Source: Thalassobius sp002708925 | GTDB taxonomy: Bacteria > Pseudomonadota > Alphaproteobacteria > Rhodobacterales > Rhodobacteraceae | Reading direction: 5' to 3' | NCBI RefSeq assembly: GCF_049803795.1 | Contig: NZ_JBNAGJ010000003.1 | Location: 380,624-444,623 of the forward strand | Length of the DNA stretch: 64,000 nucleotides | Notes under the pieces: model-generated | Database searches by the model: none | What the model was told of the DNA's origin: nothing | Seen by the model: only the letters and a program-made list of their open reading frames with translations | In this document: in pieces, positions 60,679-64,000 of the stretch | How the letters are laid out: each line of letters starts with the position of its first letter | Position numbering within the stretch: position 1 is the first letter of the stretch | Made by a program: the position numbers and the translations under genes

Positions 60679-63075
60679 ATGCCCAAAGACATGCCCAAGG
60701 ACATGCCCAAGGCGGGCGGCATCGGCGACAGCACGAAACGGCGCGAGGACGTCCGTTTCCTGACGGGGGCCGGCAATTACACCGATGACATCAACATTCA
60801 CGGCCAGACCCACGCGTATTTCCTGCGCTCGGATGTGGCGCATGGGCGGATCGCGCGGCTGGACACGGCCGCGGCGTCGGCGCTGGAGGGGGTGGTGAAG
60901 ATCTTTACCGCTGCCGATTTTGCGGCGGCGGGCGGCATCCCGTGCGGCTGGCAGGTGACGGACCGCCATGGCCAGCCGATGCAGGAACCCAAACACCCGA
61001 TTCTGGCCGAGGGCAAGGTGCGCCATGTGGGCGATCCCATCGCGGTTGTGGTGGCCGAAACCCTGGAACAGGCGCGCGACGCGGCCGAGGCGATCGAGCT
61101 GGAGATCGAAGAGCTGGAGCCGGTGCTGAACATGAAGGAGGCGCTGAAGGACGGGGCCACCAAGGTGCATGAGGATCTGAGCTCAAACCTTTGTTATGAC
61201 TGGGGATTTGTCGAAGAAAACCGCGAGGCCGTGGACGCGGCCATCAAGTCGGCCCATCACGTCACCACGCTGGAGCTGGTCAACAACCGCCTGGTTCCCA
61301 ACCCGATGGAGCCGCGCGTGGCCGTGGGCCATTATGCGCGCGCCAATGACGAATATACGCTCTACACCACCAGCCAGAATCCGCATGTGATCCGGCTGCT
61401 GATGGGGGCCTTTGTGCTGTCCATTCCGGAACATAAACTGCGGGTCGTGGCGCCCGATGTGGGCGGGGGGTTTGGCTCGAAGATTTACCACTATGCCGAA
61501 GAGGCCTTTGTGACCTACGCGTCCAAAGTGGTGAACCGGCCGGTCAAATGGACCTGCTCGCGCTCCGAGGCGTTCATCTCGGATGCGCATGGGCGCGATC
61601 ACGTCACCAAGATCGAACTGGCGATGGATGAGAACCACAAGTTCACCGCCGTGCGCACCGATACCTATGCCAATATGGGCGCGTATCTAAGCACCTTTGC
61701 GCCGTCGATTCCCACCTGGCTGCATGGCACGCTGATGGCGGGCAATTACACCACGCCGCTGATCTATGTGAACGTAAAGGCGGTGTTCACCAACACGGTG
61801 CCGGTGGATGCCTATCGCGGGGCCGGGCGCCCCGAGGCGACCTATCAGCTGGAACGCGTCATCGACAAGGCCGCGCGCGAGATCGGCATGGACCCGGCCG
61901 AGCTGCGCCGTCTGAACTTCATCAAGCCCGAGCAGTTCCCCTATGACACGCCCGTGGCGGTGACCTATGACACCGGCAATTACCACGCGACCTTGGATAA
62001 GGCGCTGGAGATGACGGATTATGCGGGGTTTGACGCGCGCGCAGCCGAATCCAAAGCGCGCGGTAAGCTGCGCGGTTACGGCCTGGCGCATTTTATCGAG
62101 GCTTGCGGGATTGCGCCGTCCAATCTGGTGGGCCAGCTGGGCGCGCGGGCGGGGCTGTATGAATCCGCCACCGTGCGGGTGAATGCGACCGGCTCCATCA
62201 GCGTCTTTACCGGGTCCCACAGCCACGGGCAGGGGCACGAGACGACCTTTGCGCAGGTCGTGTCGGAAATGATCGGGATTGATGTCAGCCAGATCGACAT
62301 CGTGCATGGCGATACCTCGAAAACGCCAATGGGTATGGGGACTTACGGGTCTCGTTCCATCGCGGTGGGGGGCTCGGCCATGGTGCGCGCGACCGAGAAG
62401 ATCATCAACAAGGCCAAGACCATCGCCGCGCATCTGCTGGAGGCCTCGGAGGCGGATATCGAGCTGAAAGACGGCCAGTTCAGCGTGGCGGGCACGGATA
62501 AATCCGTGGCCTGGGGCGATGTGACCCTGGCGGCCTATGTGCCGCATAACTACCCGCTGGAGAACCTGGAACCGGGGCTGGAGGAGACCGCGTTTTATGA
62601 CCCCAGCAACTTCACCTATCCCTCGGGCGCCTATGTCTGCGAGGTCGAGGTGGACCCCGAGACCGGCAAGGTGGACATCCTGGCCTTCACCGCGGCGGAT
62701 GATTTTGGCAATGTGATCAACCCGATGATCGTGGCCGGTCAGGTGCATGGCGGCGTGGCGCAGGGCATCGGCCAGGCGCTGCTGGAAAACACCGTCTATG
62801 ATGAGAACGGCCAGCTGCTGACCGGATCCTTCATGGATTACGCGATGCCGCGGGCCTCGGATGTGCCGTTTTACGATGTGGATCATTCGTGCCAGACGCC
62901 GTGCACGCATAACCCGCTGGGGGTGAAGGGCTGCGGCGAGGCCGGGGCGATCGGCAGCCCGCCGGCGGTGGTGAATGCGGTGATCGATGCGTTGCAGCGC
63001 GGGGGGTACCGGGTGGATCACATCGACATGCCGGTCAGCCCGTCGCGGGTCTGGGAAGCGATGCAGGGGGGCTGA
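60679..63075 (+). CDS. coxL: CO dehydrogenase-type large molybdenum subunit (form II)
   Basis: The catalytic subunit of a xanthine-oxidase-family Mo-hydroxylase. It has 798 residues. Active-site loop AYRGAGR (378-384) defines the form II type; form I CO dehydrogenases have AYxCSFR with the Cu-binding Cys. GGGFGSKIY and the catalytic Glu in GCGEAGAIGSPP (about 754) are present. The N-terminus contains three repeats of MPKD/MPKA, giving three in-frame ATGs at 60679, 60691 and 60703; GGGAGGAGA precedes the first, which I choose. Gene order S-L-M is the one reported for form II. CO oxidation is uncertain. Confidence 0.94.
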   Translation: MPKDMPKDMPKAGGIGDSTKRREDVRFLTGAGNYTDDINIHGQTHAYFLRSDVAHGRIARLDTAAASALEGVVKIFTAADFAAAGGIPCGWQVTDRHGQPMQEPKHPILAEGKVRHVGDPIAVVVAETLEQARDAAEAIELEIEELEPVLNMKEALKDGATKVHEDLSSNLCYDWGFVEENREAVDAAIKSAHHVTTLELVNNRLVPNPMEPRVAVGHYARANDEYTLYTTSQNPHVIRLLMGAFVLSIPEHKLRVVAPDVGGGFGSKIYHYAEEAFVTYASKVVNRPVKWTCSRSEAFISDAHGRDHVTKIELAMDENHKFTAVRTDTYANMGAYLSTFAPSIPTWLHGTLMAGNYTTPLIYVNVKAVFTNTVPVDAYRGAGRPEATYQLERVIDKAAREIGMDPAELRRLNFIKPEQFPYDTPVAVTYDTGNYHATLDKALEMTDYAGFDARAAESKARGKLRGYGLAHFIEACGIAPSNLVGQLGARAGLYESATVRVNATGSISVFTGSHSHGQGHETTFAQVVSEMIGIDVSQIDIVHGDTSKTPMGMGTYGSRSIAVGGSAMVRATEKIINKAKTIAAHLLEASEADIELKDGQFSVAGTDKSVAWGDVTLAAYVPHNYPLENLEPGLEETAFYDPSNFTYPSGAYVCEVEVDPETGKVDILAFTAADDFGNVINPMIVAGQVHGGVAQGIGQALLENTVYDENGQLLTGSFMDYAMPRASDVPFYDVDHSCQTPCTHNPLGVKGCGEAGAIGSPPAVVNAVIDALQRGGYRVDHIDMPVSPSRVWEAMQGG

Positions 63076-63118
63076 GGCTTTGTTTTGGGGCGGCGCGGCG
63101 GGTGCGGCGCCGCCGCAA

Positions 63119-63140
63119 TGAGTATTTATGGAACAAAGAA
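63119..63140 (-). repeat. 22-base intergenic repeat, copy 7
   Basis: On the minus strand TTCTTTGTTC-cata-AATACTCA, followed by a GC-rich arm (ttgcggcggcgccgcacccgccg). It is in the 109-base coxL-coxM gap and reads opposite to the flanking genes. Confidence 0.7.
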
Positions 63141-63184
63141 GCGGGTTGGGCTGTGGCTCTGGGCGCTTTGGGAGGAGAAACGAG

Positions 63185-63967
63185 ATGTATAATTTTGACT
63201 TTGTGGCGCCCGGATCGGTGGCCGAGGCTGTGGAGGCTTTGAAGGATGAGGAGGCGCTGGCGCTGGGGGGTGGACAGACCCTGCTGCCGACGATGAAGCA
63301 GCGGCTGGCGATGCCTTCGGCGCTGGTGCGTCTGGCGGGGATTGCCGAGATGCAGGGGGTGACCTCTGCGGACGGTGTGCTGCGCGTGGGGGGCGCGAGC
63401 ACTCATGCGACTGTGGCGGCCGAGGCGGGGGCCTATCCGGCGCTGGCCGCGCTGGCGGGGGGGATCGGCGATCCGGCGGTGCGCAATCGCGGTACGATTG
63501 GCGGGTCTGTGGCGAATAACGATCCGGCGGCGTGTTATCCTTCGGCGGTTCTGGCCTCGGGGGCGGTGGTGGTGACCTCTGCGCGTGAGATCGCTGCGGA
63601 TGCGTATTTTGACGGGCTGTTCGGCACCGTGCTGGAGGAGGGCGAGATCATCACCGCGGTGCGCTTTCCGATCCCGCAGGCGGCCAGCTATCAGAAGTTC
63701 GAGCAGCCGGCCTCGCGGTTTGCGCTATGCGGTGTCTTCGTGGCGAAGTTTGCCGATGGCGTGCGCGTGGCGGTGACCGGGGCGGGCAATGACGGCGTGT
63801 TCCGCTGGACCGAGGCCGAAGCGGCGCTGAGCGCCGACTTCAGCGCAGGCGCAATCGACCCGCTGAACCTGCCCGGAGAAGAGATGATCGCAGATCTGCA
63901 CGGATCGGGAAAATACCGCGCCCATCTGGCAAAAATACTCACAATACGCGCCGTAAAAGCATGCTGA
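63185..63967 (+). CDS. coxM: CO dehydrogenase-type medium FAD subunit (form II)
   Basis: The FAD subunit that passes electrons from the Fe-S clusters to the acceptor. The 260-residue protein shows the FAD loops GGGQTLLPTMKQRLA (28-42) and TIGGSVANNDPAACYPSA (104-121) and the C-terminal CO-dehydrogenase flavoprotein domain. Normally the second loop reads SVAHADPAA; here it is SVANNDPAA. ATG 63185 has GGGAGGAG upstream; the frame is open further up through the repeat. With coxS and coxL it forms the S-L-M set. Confidence 0.93.
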   Translation: MYNFDFVAPGSVAEAVEALKDEEALALGGGQTLLPTMKQRLAMPSALVRLAGIAEMQGVTSADGVLRVGGASTHATVAAEAGAYPALAALAGGIGDPAVRNRGTIGGSVANNDPAACYPSAVLASGAVVVTSAREIAADAYFDGLFGTVLEEGEIITAVRFPIPQAASYQKFEQPASRFALCGVFVAKFADGVRVAVTGAGNDGVFRWTEAEAALSADFSAGAIDPLNLPGEEMIADLHGSGKYRAHLAKILTIRAVKAC

Positions 63968-63976
63968 AGGAAAATG

Positions 63977-64000
63977 AAAAGGGTCCATTGGGGCCCTTTT
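63977..64000 (+). terminator. rho-independent terminator after coxM, cut by the window edge
   Basis: AAAAGGGTCC (63977-63986), loop ATTG, GGGCCCTTTT (63991-64000) form a 10-bp stem with one T-G pair; its right arm ends in TTTT at the last base. Any further T-run is outside the window. It marks the likely end of the cox operon. Confidence 0.75.

Overview
The window is a continuous piece of chromosome from an alphaproteobacterium of the Rhodobacterales/Roseobacter type. I base this on high GC with CTG-dominated leucine codons, a nuo (complex I) operon interrupted by the small DUF5337 and DUF5333 genes, the nuoN-birA-coaX-RNase J order, a form II cox (aerobic CO dehydrogenase-like) cluster, and many Glyco_tranf_2_4 proteins. 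I saw no rRNA, tRNA, CRISPR, transposase or prophage gene. Coding density is high: no gap exceeds about 210 bases, and the larger gaps are described in the feature list or here.

Layout. 1-15070 (+): nuoD (5' cut off), nuoE, DUF5337, nuoF, a lipoprotein, DUF5333, nuoG, a second lipoprotein, nuoH, nuoI, two carboxymuconolactone decarboxylase-like genes, nuoJKLMN, then a strong intrinsic terminator. 15144-18349 (+): birA, coaX and RNase J. 18478-27028 (-): DEAD-box helicase, two translationally coupled glycosyltransferase-like genes, a small conserved Cys-rich protein, an esterase, prfC and a Hint-domain protein. 27185-32942 (+): atypical SDR, arsM, a lone ABC ATPase, tatABC and a DUF815 ATPase, closed by a bidirectional terminator. 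33005-49058 (-): housekeeping genes (NlpD-like, pcm, surE, SDR, DUF2199, a small GspC-like protein, purF, cvpA, radA, pqiA, mlaF, mlaE, alr, dnaB, pyrE, pyrC and an unknown). 49137-54216 (-): four tightly coupled glycosyltransferase/sulfotransferase genes. 54426-63967 (+): MoxR ATPase, CoxE-type VWA protein, a split YeeE/YedE sulfur transporter behind an FNR-type promoter, xdhC, a molybdopterin-binding protein and coxS-coxL-coxM, ending in a terminator cut by the window edge. The 30293-30468 gap before tatA and the 29131-29212 gap before the ABC gene show nothing I can name.

How the genes fit together. The nuo block encodes proton-pumping NADH:quinone oxidoreductase; six non-canonical genes sit inside it, several overlapping true subunit genes by 4 bases, so they are probably co-translated with complex I. 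The cox block encodes a molybdenum hydroxylase (small Fe-S, large Mo, medium FAD subunits) with maturation factors (MoxR/CoxE, XdhC); the CoxL active-site loop AYRGAGR and the S-L-M order mark it as form II, whose physiological substrate is uncertain. pyrC/pyrE, purF, alr, birA and coaX serve nucleotide, wall and cofactor synthesis.

Most unusual content: (i) the 49.1-54.2 kb glycosyltransferase/sulfotransferase cassette, including a fusion whose sulfotransferase-like half has a degraded PAPS-binding loop; (ii) the accessory genes in nuo and a His-rich insert in NuoL; (iii) seven copies of a fixed-length 22-base intergenic repeat in both orientations; (iv) a class II FNR-type promoter before the YeeE/YedE pair; (v) a patch of foreign-looking codon use at the start of coxS.
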